A stretch of 64,000 bases of DNA, from contig CAZZZL010000008.1 in assembly GCA_964658655.1 (NCBI GenBank), forward strand, positions 1-64,000. The letters are read 5' to 3'. The stretch comes from G963692885 sp964658655 (lineage in GTDB: Bacteria; Acidobacteriota; Terriglobia; Terriglobales; Acidobacteriaceae). This document shows, piece by piece, positions 16,201-25,205 of the stretch. The position numbers and the translations under genes were made by a program. Below the pieces are notes generated by a model that saw only the letters and a program-made list of their open reading frames with translations, was not told the origin of the DNA and ran no database searches. Every line of letters begins with the position of its first letter. Position 1 is the first letter of the stretch.

Positions 16201-18131
16201 ATGACCTGCTGGAACTTTTCGCGCAGTGCGATCTGCACTGGACTCAGCCTCGCCTTCATCCCTTTCACCTCAGCCATTTTGAATGCGCAGGCTCCTGCAG
16301 GCGAACCGATCCGCCTGCAGGTTGACCTGACGGATGCGCCGCGCCACCTGTTGCATGCGCATCTCGACATCCCGGTAAAAACCGGGGCGCTTACGCTCGA
16401 ATATCCCGAGTGGATTCCGGGCGACCATCGCCCTACCGGCCCGATCGACAACGTTGCCGGCGTCTTCATCCGCGCGAACGGCAAAGATCTTCCCTGGCGG
16501 CGAGATCTGGTCGATATGTATGCCATTCACGTCAACGTTCCTGACGGTGTGACGCAGCTTGAGGTCAGCTTCGATTTTCTTGCTGTACCTGGCGCGACAG
16601 GTTCCGATGAAGATGATGCGACAGACAACAACATGGCAGTGCTTGAGTGGAATTCAGTCGTGATGTACCCGACGTCAATCCCGGTAGATCAGATTCCGGT
16701 TGTTGCTTCGCTGACCTTACCCGCAGGATGGAAGTCTGGCACAGCCCTGACGACAGACAGTCAAGCCGCCAATACGACGCATTATGCTGCCACCTCGATC
16801 GGGCAACTGGTCGATTCGCCGGTGATCGCGGGCCTTTATTTTCGCGAGGTCGCGCTTGCTCCGGAGGTGTCGCCAAAACACTATCTCGATATGGCTGCCG
16901 ATACACCTGAAGATCTCGAATTGAAAAGCGGCACGCTCGATTCGCTTTCGAAATTAGTGCGCGAGACCGGCGCACTTTACCAGTCGCGGCATTACAACTC
17001 GTATCACTTTCTGCTGAGCCTCAGCGACAGCATTCGCGGAGAGGGCCTCGAGCATCACCAGTCGAGCGACAACGGCATCGAAGCTCATGGCTTTTCTGAT
17101 GACGACCTGGCGATGACAAATGCCGACCTGTTGCCGCATGAGTTTACGCATTCATGGAATGGCAAATATCGCCGGCCCATCGGCCTGGCGACGCCCGACT
17201 ATCATGTGCCGATGCAGGATGACCTGCTGTGGGTCTACGAAGGCATGACGCAATACTGGGGCGATGTGCTGGCTGCGCGCACTGGCCTGTTTACGCCGGA
17301 CCAGTATCGCGAAGCCCTTGCTTACAGCGCTGCGACACTCGACACGCAGACCGGCCGCACCTGGCGCAACCTGCAGGATACAGCGGACGCTGCAAGCATT
17401 CTGCGCGATGCGAGCCCCACTGGGGCAGCTGGCGGCGCAGCCAGGAATATTATCCGGAGGGCGAATTGCTTTGGCTCGATGCGGACACGACCATCCGTAA
17501 CCTGACGCATGACAGAAAATCGCTTAATGATTTTTGCTTCAAGTTTCTGGCGGAGGGCGGGAACACGCCGCCGAAAGTTGTGCCGTATACCTTCGAGGAA
17601 ATTGTCAGCGACCTGAACAGTATTGCGCCGTATGACTGGCAGAATTTTCTGAAGGAGCGGCTGGATTCGCATGCCGCGCATGCGCCGCTAGGCGGGATCG
17701 AACGCGGCGGGTACAAGCTGGTCTATACCGATCAGCCTACGTCGTATGAGAAAGCAATTCTTGGCAAGCATGGTACGGCGGATGCATTCTTTTCGTTGGG
17801 ATTACGTATCGGTGGTGAGGGCGAAATCCTCGATGTGCGCCATGATTCGCCGGCCTTCAAAGCGGGGCTGGGACCACAGGCGAAGATCGTTGCCATCAAT
17901 GGGCATGGCTATTCGGAAGCTGTTCTCAAGACTGCTTTGAAACAGGCGAAGACTGCCACTGCGCCGCTGGAGCTGATTGTGTCGAATACAGACGAGTTCC
18001 GGATAGTGCACATTAACTATCACGACGGCGAGAGATATCCGAAACTCGAGCGTCTGAATGGAACGACTGCGCTACTGGATGAGATTATCCGGCCGCTTAC
18101 CGGAGTAACACCGCCGGCGAAGGCCAGGTAG
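16201..18131 (+). pseudogene. M61 family aminopeptidase with PDZ domain, frameshifted
   Basis: A secreted glycyl-aminopeptidase-type enzyme in two frames. The first frame (16201-17505) has a signal peptide and the zinc site HEFTHSWNGK (H313, E314, H317) with the third ligand E347 in VYEGMTQYW. After LQDTADAASILRDASP it runs out of frame. The next frame, in phase until 18131, carries on exactly with HWGSWRRSQEYYPEGE, the rest of the catalytic domain, and a PDZ domain (GEILDVRHDSPAFKAGL). Adding one C to the CCCC run at 17415-17418 gives a single 643-residue protein. Either a true frameshift or a sequencing error; all catalytic residues are intact. A GTG at 16099 in the same frame would add 34 residues before the signal peptide. 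Confidence 0.85.
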
Positions 18132-18143
18132 TTTCGGCTGGTC

Positions 18144-20618
18144 TTAGGACTTGGATTTAGGCTGCCACTTTTTCAGCTCAACCAGCGGAGGATCTGGCGC
18201 TTTATCTGACTCGGATTGGGCAGCTGTGCTTTCGACAGCACTGGCTGCGACTTCGCCAGCCGGTGCTGCTGGCGCTGTCGATTTGGGCTGCCACTTCCTG
18301 CGCTCGGGTGCGGGTGCGGCAGCAGGGAGAGCTGCTTCGGGCTGCGGTGCTTGTGCTGGCTGCGGCTCAGGTACAGGCTGTTTCGGCTGCCACTTCTTTC
18401 GCACCTGCGTAACTTCGGGAGCGAGGGTCGGAGCAATCGGCTCATCTGCGACGATGACCGGCTCGGTAACAGAAATTGTTTCTGCGATCACTGCAGGGAC
18501 GGACGGCGCGATGGTTGCGCCTGGTGAGGCGGCAGTGGCTGAGATGCCTTTCGCGCGGTTCACCCCTTCAAGAAGCAGTTCAGCCACATCCTTGATGGCG
18601 ATGCTCTCTTCACCATCCCTGGATGGCGTGCTGCCCAGCATGCTTTTGCAGAACGGGCAGCCAACCGCCAATGTTTTTTCTTCCGATGCTGCCTTGCCGA
18701 GTACACGCTGCACCTCCTTGAAGCGATTTTCGGAAATGCGCTCATCGCCCGGCTCTTCTTCCTTCCAGAACTGCGCGCCACCTGCGCCGCAACAGAAGGC
18801 ATTGCTGCGATTGCGCTCCAGCTCAAGTACCTCGCTGCCAAGTACGCGCAGAAGATTGCGCGGAGCGTCGTAGACGCCGTTGTGACGGCCGAGATAGCAG
18901 GGGTCGTGGTACGTGATGCTCTGCTTCGATTGCCCCGCCTGCAGTTGACCGCCGGTGATGAGCGTCTCGAGATATTGCGTGTGGTGCATCACCTGGTAGT
19001 CGCCACCGATCTGCTTGTACTCATTGCCGAGCGCGTTCATGCAGTGGGGGCAGCTGGCGATGACCAGCTTTGGCTTCACAGCGTTCAGCGTGGAGACATT
19101 TTCATCGGCGAGCTGGCGATACAGCATCTCGTTGCCGGCACGACGCGCACTGTCGCCGGTGCAACATTCCTTCTTGCCGAGGACGGCGAAATCAACACCG
19201 GCATGGTCGAGCAACTGGACGACTGCCCGCGCTGTTTTCTGTGCCTGCGGGTCATAACTCGCGGCACAACCTACCCAGTAGAGAACATCCGGAGTGGGAT
19301 TTTCTTCGGTAGTTTTTACGGCCAAACCTTCGGCCCATGCAAGCCGCTTCTCATGACTGATGCCCCACGGATTCTTTGCGCGCTCCATCCCGCGAAAAGC
19401 TGTCTGCAACTGGCTGGGAAAGTCTCCACGGATCATCACCTGGTTGCGACGGATGTCAATGATGTCGAGCATCTGCTCATCCTGCACCGGGCAGACTTCC
19501 ATGCAGGCACCGCAGGTCGTACATGCCCATGCAGCTTCGGGAGTCAGCGCAAAATTCAGGAGTGGATGCGGACTTGCAGCGCCGTTCTCGAAGGACGACG
19601 CACCCGCTATGTGCGCGAGGTCATTCAGTTCCATGCGCTTATTGATCTCGAGGGCGGCCGGGCTGAGCGATTTTCCAGTTGCGGTCGCAGGACAGACGTC
19701 CTGACACCGGTTGCACTGGATGCATGCGTACGCATCAAGCAGGCGAGGCCATGCAAGGTCTTCCAGTTTCTCTGCGCCGAGCTTTTGTTCCTCAGCTTCG
19801 AGATTGATTTCGACGAGCGGTAGAACTCCCGAATTTGAAGGACGCGCAAAAAAATATTTGAGAGGAGCGGCAAAAATGTGGATGTGCTTGCTGTAGGGAA
19901 AGTATGCGAGAAAGGCGAGTACGCTCCCAAGCGCGCCCCAGTAGCCGAAGATCTGCCAGGCGTGCGCATGCTGAGGTGTAAAGAGATGCGATAGCGATTC
20001 TGCGAATGGCTGATATGGGTCGTAGGTATCTGTCGTCGGCCCGGCCAGTCGTGCGCCCGATCCGACAGCACGACTGCCTACATGAAAAAGGATGAACGCA
20101 GATACGATCAGCGAGTCTTTTGATATGTAACCACGCTTGACATCTTTATGAAGCAGCGTGTTTTCACTAAAACGAAATTGCCTCCTCGCAGGCATGGCAA
20201 AACGTCGAATGACGAGCGCCACGACCCCTACCAGCACGAGAAAGCTGAGGATGTCCGCCAGGAAACTGTAAGCGAAAAGAGTGTCAACAGTAAGCGAGTA
20301 CGGTACCCGGGCCGGAAGATTGATCTCCGTGTAGCCCTGCAGTGCATCGACCAGGTTTACAAGCAGGTAGAAAACGAAACCGTAGAAGATGAAGGAATGG
20401 AACAGGCTGACCACACCGCGCTTCTTGAAGGTTCGCTGTTGCGTGAGCGTCGTACTGAGCGCGTACCAGAGCCGCGACGGCCAATTATCCCAGCGCAGTT
20501 CCGCATCTGGACGGCCGCGGCGGATGCGGAGATACACACGGTAGAAGCCGCGCGTGCCAATCGCCAGCATGACGGCGGCAAAGATGAGGAAGCCGATTCT
20601 GCTGGAGAGGGGTAACAC
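18144..20618 (-). CDS. Membrane EtfAB:quinone oxidoreductase, Fe-S/CCG protein
   Basis: 824 residues, GTG start 2 bases after etfA. The N-terminal 250 residues have about five membrane helices and resemble the nitrate reductase gamma cytochrome b subunit. Then come two 4Fe-4S motifs, CIQCNRCQDVCP and CTTCGACMEVCP, and two CCG domains (KKECCTGDS with SCPHCMNALG; NAFCCGAGGAQFW with GCPFCKSML). This matches the EMO-type enzyme known from Syntrophomonas wolfei that moves electrons from EtfAB to menaquinone. The last 85 residues are an Ala/Pro-rich tail not in that family, with the motif KWQPK three times (742-746, 775-779, 817-821). The gene ends an acd-etfB-etfA operon. Confidence 0.9.
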   Translation of the reverse strand: MLPLSSRIGFLIFAAVMLAIGTRGFYRVYLRIRRGRPDAELRWDNWPSRLWYALSTTLTQQRTFKKRGVVSLFHSFIFYGFVFYLLVNLVDALQGYTEINLPARVPYSLTVDTLFAYSFLADILSFLVLVGVVALVIRRFAMPARRQFRFSENTLLHKDVKRGYISKDSLIVSAFILFHVGSRAVGSGARLAGPTTDTYDPYQPFAESLSHLFTPQHAHAWQIFGYWGALGSVLAFLAYFPYSKHIHIFAAPLKYFFARPSNSGVLPLVEINLEAEEQKLGAEKLEDLAWPRLLDAYACIQCNRCQDVCPATATGKSLSPAALEINKRMELNDLAHIAGASSFENGAASPHPLLNFALTPEAAWACTTCGACMEVCPVQDEQMLDIIDIRRNQVMIRGDFPSQLQTAFRGMERAKNPWGISHEKRLAWAEGLAVKTTEENPTPDVLYWVGCAASYDPQAQKTARAVVQLLDHAGVDFAVLGKKECCTGDSARRAGNEMLYRQLADENVSTLNAVKPKLVIASCPHCMNALGNEYKQIGGDYQVMHHTQYLETLITGGQLQAGQSKQSITYHDPCYLGRHNGVYDAPRNLLRVLGSEVLELERNRSNAFCCGAGGAQFWKEEEPGDERISENRFKEVQRVLGKAASEEKTLAVGCPFCKSMLGSTPSRDGEESIAIKDVAELLLEGVNRAKGISATAASPGATIAPSVPAVIAETISVTEPVIVADEPIAPTLAPEVTQVRKKWQPKQPVPEPQPAQAPQPEAALPAAAPAPERRKWQPKSTAPAAPAGEVAASAVESTAAQSESDKAPDPPLVELKKWQPKSKS

Positions 20619-20620
20619 GA

Positions 20621-21568
20621 TTATTTGCGAAGCTCGTCGAGGATTGCCGGAACGAGCAGGTTCACGTCGCCGACCATACCGTAGTCGGCAATCTTGAAGA
20701 TCGGGGCTTCGGCATCCTTGTTGATCGCGATGATGTACTTACTTTTATTCATGCCGGAAAGATGCTGCACGGCGCCGGAGATTCCAATCGCAATGTAGGC
20801 CTTTGGCGCTACGGTTTTCCCAGTCTGACCTACCTGCTCCGCATAGGGTCGCCAGCCCGCGTCGACGATGGCACGGGTCGCGCCGACAGCCGCGCCAATC
20901 TGGTCGGCCAGGCCTTCAACCAGCTTCGTGAAACTTTCCGCGCTGCCGACACCGCGACCGCCGGCGACGACAACGTCCGCTTCGCTGAGTGGCACGCGCG
21001 ATGTTTTTTCACCGGTCTTGCCGGTCACCTGCAAACGCCGGGCCGGTAGATCGAGATCAACATCGAACTGTTCCGCGACCTGATCGCCGGCAACCGCCGC
21101 GGTGAAGGCGCCGGGCTTCACCGTGATGACTGCCGTGCCCTGGGCTTCCACCTTCTCGGTGACGCGAGCGAGGTAGGTGTAGTGCTCGGCGATAAGCCTG
21201 TCACCATCAGCGTGCACGCTGATGACATCTTCAAGCAGGGGAGCGTCGAGTTTAACGGCAACGCGTGGGCTGTAGTCGCGGCCACTGCGGCTTCCGCCGA
21301 TCAGTACGGTCGTGGCTTCCCCTTCTTTCGCGATCTGCGCGACGGCAGCTGCCCAAAGCTCGGAATCGAATTGCGCCAGTTCAGGACGATCGGCGACGAG
21401 CACCTGGTCGACTGCAGCCGCAACTCCAGCGGCGATGCCAGCAACATTGCTGCCCAGCACGAGCGCGGTCACCGGGCCTTCGCGGCCTAGCTGACGCGCG
21501 CACGTCACCAGTTCAAAGGTGCTCTTGCTCACCTTGCCGCCCGCGTATTCTGCGACGAGGAGGATCAT
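20621..21568 (-). CDS. etfA: Electron transfer flavoprotein alpha subunit
   Basis: 315 residues. The C-terminal FAD domain shows the family signature: GRGVGSAESF, GATRAIVDAGW, and SGAVQHLSGMNKSKYIIAIN followed by DAEAPIFKIADYGMVGD. EtfAB takes electrons from acyl-CoA dehydrogenases and here would pass them to the membrane Fe-S protein encoded 2 bases downstream. Its ATG overlaps the etfB stop (ATGA), so the subunits are translationally coupled. Confidence 0.95.
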   Translation of the reverse strand: MILLVAEYAGGKVSKSTFELVTCARQLGREGPVTALVLGSNVAGIAAGVAAAVDQVLVADRPELAQFDSELWAAAVAQIAKEGEATTVLIGGSRSGRDYSPRVAVKLDAPLLEDVISVHADGDRLIAEHYTYLARVTEKVEAQGTAVITVKPGAFTAAVAGDQVAEQFDVDLDLPARRLQVTGKTGEKTSRVPLSEADVVVAGGRGVGSAESFTKLVEGLADQIGAAVGATRAIVDAGWRPYAEQVGQTGKTVAPKAYIAIGISGAVQHLSGMNKSKYIIAINKDAEAPIFKIADYGMVGDVNLLVPAILDELRK

Positions 21569-22323
21569 GCAATCACCCGTGCCTCGTTGCGCAGAAGCTT
21601 CACGAGTTCGGAGGCAGCAGCAGCCGGATCTTTCGTATCGAGCATTTTCTTCAACCGCTCTTTCACCTGGACTGATTCGCTCACAACCTTCACAGCAGGA
21701 GTGACGCCGTACTGCTCGAGCGACTCTTTGCGCAGCTCTTTCTTTTTTGCTTTCATGATGTTCGGCAGTGTCGGATAACGCGGTTCGTTCAAGCCCTGTT
21801 GCGTGGTGACGACTGCGGGCAAGGGCATGGTAAAGGTTTCGCTGCCTTCATCCACATCATGCTTGCCCGTGAGCGCACTATCCTTCACTTCGAGCGCATT
21901 GGTCCACGTCACCTGCGGCCATTGCAGCCGTTCAGCAGTTGCCGCACCGAGTGCGTGGCTATCCCAGTCTGCCTGCTGACCACCGCTGAATATTAGTTCC
22001 GCCGCTTCCTGTTCAGCGATTGCAGCCATCACTTTACTTACGGCAATCACGTCGAGCCGGGCATCAGTCTCGACATGAATGGCACGATCGGCACCCATGG
22101 CAAGCGCGTTACGAAGCACATCCTGGCAACGCGCGGGGCCGATGGCAACAGCGATCACCTCTACCTCGCCTCCAGCTTCGCGGATGCGCAGGGCCTGCTC
22201 CAGGCCGTACTCATCCATCGTATCCATCACAAGTTTGCGGCCTTCAAGATCAACCGCGCCGTCCTTGATGCGAACGCTTTCCTCTGCGTCCAGCACCTGG
22301 CGTATCAACGTCAACACACGCAT
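21565..22323 (-). CDS. etfB: Electron transfer flavoprotein beta subunit
   Basis: 252 residues, family-typical. It starts MRVLTLIRQVLDAEESVRI and contains the AMP/FAD-binding region AVAIGPARCQDVLRNALAMG, and LPAVVTTQQGLNEPRYPTLP followed by NIMKAKKK, the beta-subunit recognition loop region that docks on dehydrogenases. An AAGGGAT ribosome site precedes the ATG. It is the second gene of the acd-etfB-etfA-quinone oxidoreductase unit, 27 bases after acd. Confidence 0.95.
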   Translation of the reverse strand: MRVLTLIRQVLDAEESVRIKDGAVDLEGRKLVMDTMDEYGLEQALRIREAGGEVEVIAVAIGPARCQDVLRNALAMGADRAIHVETDARLDVIAVSKVMAAIAEQEAAELIFSGGQQADWDSHALGAATAERLQWPQVTWTNALEVKDSALTGKHDVDEGSETFTMPLPAVVTTQQGLNEPRYPTLPNIMKAKKKELRKESLEQYGVTPAVKVVSESVQVKERLKKMLDTKDPAAAASELVKLLRNEARVIA

Positions 22324-22350
22324 GCAAATCCCTTCGATCTGTCGTTCTGC

Positions 22351-24135
22351 CTAGAGGACATAGCGTCCGGCTTCTGTCATTGCGGAGGCAATCTCGCGGC
22401 CGAGAGCGACAGTGTTTTCCGGTTCATGCTTGGACAGGCGACGGAAGATGGTCATCTGTGTCCGCAGCATGTCTCCTTCGGCCACCGCACCTATGACTAG
22501 CTCGGCTGCATTTTCGACAATGCGGAACGACCGGGCTGCGTAATATTTTGCCATCGCAATCGCGATCGGTTTCGTACCGGCCAGCTTCTCGGTCCGCAGC
22601 AGCGTCGACTCGAGAGTGAGCACTTCAATGATGATGTCGGCGAGCGCGCCCATCACTTCCTGCTGCTCTTCGAGGCCCTGACCGAATTTCTGCGAGGCGG
22701 CACCGGCACAAAACAGCCCGATCTTTTTTGCACTGGCCAGCAAAGCACGTTGATTTGCCAATGCGCCGCTCTGCTCTTCGCGTGGACTGGGACCAGACAT
22801 CACTTCATCCATTACTTTCTGAATCGCGGGCAGCAGGGCCAGTTTGCCCTGGAGGGCGCGCTTGATCATCCAGCCAGTCGTGATGAGGCGATTGATTTCG
22901 TTGGTGCCTTCGAAGATCTTGTTGATGCGCGCATCCCTGTAGCTGCGCTCTGCGGGAAACTCTTCCACGTAGCCGTAGCCGCCATGAATCTGCAGCATGT
23001 GATCGACGATGGTGTCGAGCATTTCAGAGCCCCACACCTTGATGATGGAGCACTCGACAGCAAACTCTTCGATACGCTTCTGCACCTGCATGCTGATGTC
23101 GGGTGCGCTTTTGTCGAGCTCAGCAAGCGATGCATCGATGGCGCCAACCACACGATAGACTAGCGCTTCACCTGCGTAAATGAGGGTCGCGCTCTCGGCG
23201 ATTTTCTCCTGGATCAGTCCGAAGGAGGTGATCGGTTTGCCGAATGCGATACGGTCCTTGCCATACTTCACGCCATTGCGGAATGCGTGGCGCGAGCCGC
23301 CGATCGCTGCCGCGCCGAGCTTGTAGCGGCCAACATTCAGGATGTTAAAGGCGATGCGATGGCCGTTGCCGGCTTCGCCCAGAAGATTCTCGACGGGAAC
23401 TTTGCAGTCCGACAGAATGAGCGGGCAGGTGGACGAGCCACGTATGCCGAGTTTATGTTCCTCGGGACCGACGGTAAGGCCGGGCGTACCTGCTTCGATC
23501 AGGAATGCGGAGAATTTCTGCCCATCGATTTTCGCAAAGACGGTGAAGAGATTCGCCATGCCGGCGTTCGAGATCCACATCTTTTCGCCATTCAGGATGT
23601 AGTGGCTGCCGTCGGGCGAAAGGACGGCCTGGGTACGGATGTTCATCGCATCCGAGCCCGATGAGCTTTCTGACAAGGCATACGATGCCACCCACTCGCC
23701 CGAAGAAAGCTTCGCAAGAAATCTCTCTTTCTGCGCCTTCGTTCCGTACCAGATCAAGGGCAGCATACCGATGCCGGTGTGCGCACTGAACGCCACCGAA
23801 AAACTGCCGAGCACAGACATATTGTCCGCGATGAGCGCAGACGTGACCTTATCCATCTCGAGACCGCCGAACTCTTCCGGCACATCGACACTCATCAATC
23901 CGAGGTCGCCCGCTTTCTTGAGCAGGGCGCGCGTGACGGCGAATTCCTTTGCCTCGATTGCATCGACATGCGTCAGAATTTCCTGCTCCGCGAAGTCAGC
24001 GGTTGTTTCGGCAATCTGCTTTTGTTCGTCGGTCAGATCTTCAAGTGTGAAGATGTCGGCGGGGGTCACATCTTCAATCAGAAAACTGCCGCCGTTGACT
24101 CGCTTGGCTATTGCTGCCGCCACTGCTGTGCTCAT
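22351..24135 (-). CDS. Acyl-CoA dehydrogenase
   Basis: 594 residues from the ATG at 24135, which has a good AAGGAG ribosome site; ten further upstream codons are open but less likely. The core has the family motifs YALSESSSGSDAMNIRTQA (FAD and substrate binding) and MQIHGGYGYVEEFPAERSYR followed by DARINKIFEGTNEI, with the usual catalytic-glutamate region. The extra 150-residue C-terminal part makes it the long type, as in VLCAD and Bacillus FadE. It starts fatty-acid beta-oxidation and passes electrons to the EtfAB encoded next. A TetR-type operator candidate lies about 100 bases before it. Confidence 0.94.
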   Translation of the reverse strand: MSTAVAAAIAKRVNGGSFLIEDVTPADIFTLEDLTDEQKQIAETTADFAEQEILTHVDAIEAKEFAVTRALLKKAGDLGLMSVDVPEEFGGLEMDKVTSALIADNMSVLGSFSVAFSAHTGIGMLPLIWYGTKAQKERFLAKLSSGEWVASYALSESSSGSDAMNIRTQAVLSPDGSHYILNGEKMWISNAGMANLFTVFAKIDGQKFSAFLIEAGTPGLTVGPEEHKLGIRGSSTCPLILSDCKVPVENLLGEAGNGHRIAFNILNVGRYKLGAAAIGGSRHAFRNGVKYGKDRIAFGKPITSFGLIQEKIAESATLIYAGEALVYRVVGAIDASLAELDKSAPDISMQVQKRIEEFAVECSIIKVWGSEMLDTIVDHMLQIHGGYGYVEEFPAERSYRDARINKIFEGTNEINRLITTGWMIKRALQGKLALLPAIQKVMDEVMSGPSPREEQSGALANQRALLASAKKIGLFCAGAASQKFGQGLEEQQEVMGALADIIIEVLTLESTLLRTEKLAGTKPIAIAMAKYYAARSFRIVENAAELVIGAVAEGDMLRTQMTIFRRLSKHEPENTVALGREIASAMTEAGRYVL

Positions 24136-24234
24136 GGATGCTCCTTCGCTGCTCATCATGTTCAAGTATGCGCGCCGGGTGTCCTGACAATTTCGGCAGG
24201 CGCAATCCTGTTTATCACTCTGACGAGGCAGAAT

Positions 24235-24248
24235 ACTGAACGATCGGT
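24235..24248. promoter_or_regulatory. Candidate TetR operator before acyl-CoA dehydrogenase
   Basis: ACTGAACGATCGGT is a palindrome at 10 of 14 positions, the size and symmetry expected of a TetR-family site. It lies between the tetR stop codon and the acyl-CoA dehydrogenase start. A related element with the same outer arms (CYG, six bases, CGG) occurs in the tetR/ligase divergent region. Confidence 0.45.
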
Positions 24249-24255
24249 AAGATAG

Positions 24256-25092
24256 TCAAACGCCGATTTTAGCGTCATTACTGCCAGCGAGAAGTCCGCT
24301 GGCGACGGCGTTTTTCAGCGGTTTTTGCCTGATACCTGAACGGGCGGCAGTATTGCTGTCAGGATTGCCTTCGCCCGGGTGTAGATTACGCCCGGACCTG
24401 CCGGAACTGGCTCGACTGTGATGCAGTCCTTCTGTCAACAGGTAGGCAAATTCCTGGCCGATCTCAGAGGCGCTTAGCGCGCCGCCGGGCTGATACCACG
24501 TTCCTATCCAGTTGATGGCGCCGGCGATCGCGAACGAGGCCAGCTTGACATTGCATGGCGCTACCGAGCCGTCCGCGATGCCGTCTGCAAGATATTGCCG
24601 GATGGAGGCGTCGATGCGGCGCTTCAGACTGCGCACTTCCTTGCGTGCCGCGGGTGAGAGCGCCGAATCATCGAGCATGGCAACGCAGCGGCCGAACTCG
24701 TGCGAAACGACCGTTGTTGCATATGCTTCGATGTAGGCCTTGACCTTGTCGAAGCCGCTGCCGTGGTCAACCAATGCGCTGTCGAGGCCGCTCTCGATCG
24801 CCGTGATGCCGTGCCCATAGCAGTCGACCAGGATCTGTTCTTTGTTCTTGAAATAGTAGTAGAGCGCGGGCTTGGTGATGTTGAGCCGACGGGCGAGCTC
24901 ACCCATCGACGTTCGCCGATACCCCTGTTCCAGAAACAGGTGGGCTGCGGTCTGCAGCACGGCGTCCTTCTTCTCGTCCACATTGCGCTGACGAACCTGG
25001 AACGCCTTCCAGGGCTCACGCGCGTTCACGGCTCCCTTGAAGGTACCCATCTGTGTCGCAATCTTTTTCGGGCTGCGCGACTCACTTTCCAA
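24256..25092 (-). CDS. TetR-family regulator, probably of fatty-acid degradation
   Basis: 278 residues if the TTG at 25092 is used (a GGAAGG lies upstream); an ATG at 25050 is the alternative. The DNA-binding domain is clear at about 40-90: AVLQTAAHLFLEQGYRRTSM, then ARRLNITKPALYYYFKNKEQIL. The ligand domain matches the TetR_C type found in FadR-like regulators, and the last 40 residues are a polar extension not usual for the family. It sits between an acyl-CoA dehydrogenase/etf operon and a divergent acyl-CoA ligase, so the ligand is probably an acyl-CoA and the targets these two units. Confidence 0.88.
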   Translation of the reverse strand: MESESRSPKKIATQMGTFKGAVNAREPWKAFQVRQRNVDEKKDAVLQTAAHLFLEQGYRRTSMGELARRLNITKPALYYYFKNKEQILVDCYGHGITAIESGLDSALVDHGSGFDKVKAYIEAYATTVVSHEFGRCVAMLDDSALSPAARKEVRSLKRRIDASIRQYLADGIADGSVAPCNVKLASFAIAGAINWIGTWYQPGGALSASEIGQEFAYLLTEGLHHSRASSGRSGRNLHPGEGNPDSNTAARSGIRQKPLKNAVASGLLAGSNDAKIGV

Positions 25093-25164
25093 GGCTTATC
25101 CACCTTCCTGATGATGCAACCTTGATGCGTACCTATCCATTTTGATTCTTCTGATAGACACACA

Positions 25165-25178
25165 TCCGTCTGTTCGGT
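25165..25178. promoter_or_regulatory. Candidate TetR operator in the tetR/ligase divergent region
   Basis: TCCGTCTGTTCGGT has the arms CCG and CGG separated by six bases and shares the TCGGT arm with the site at 24235. A further CGGTAAGA (25191-25198) matches the bases that follow the first site (24245-24252) exactly. The region serves both tetR and the acyl-CoA ligase. Confidence 0.35.
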
Positions 25179-25205
25179 TAATTTACTCTGCGGTAAGAAA
25201 ATACC

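Noticed and set aside
18882..19823. Plus-strand open frame of 313 codons
   Set aside because: Antisense to the Fe-S quinone oxidoreductase, whose motifs are beyond doubt; no homology seen.
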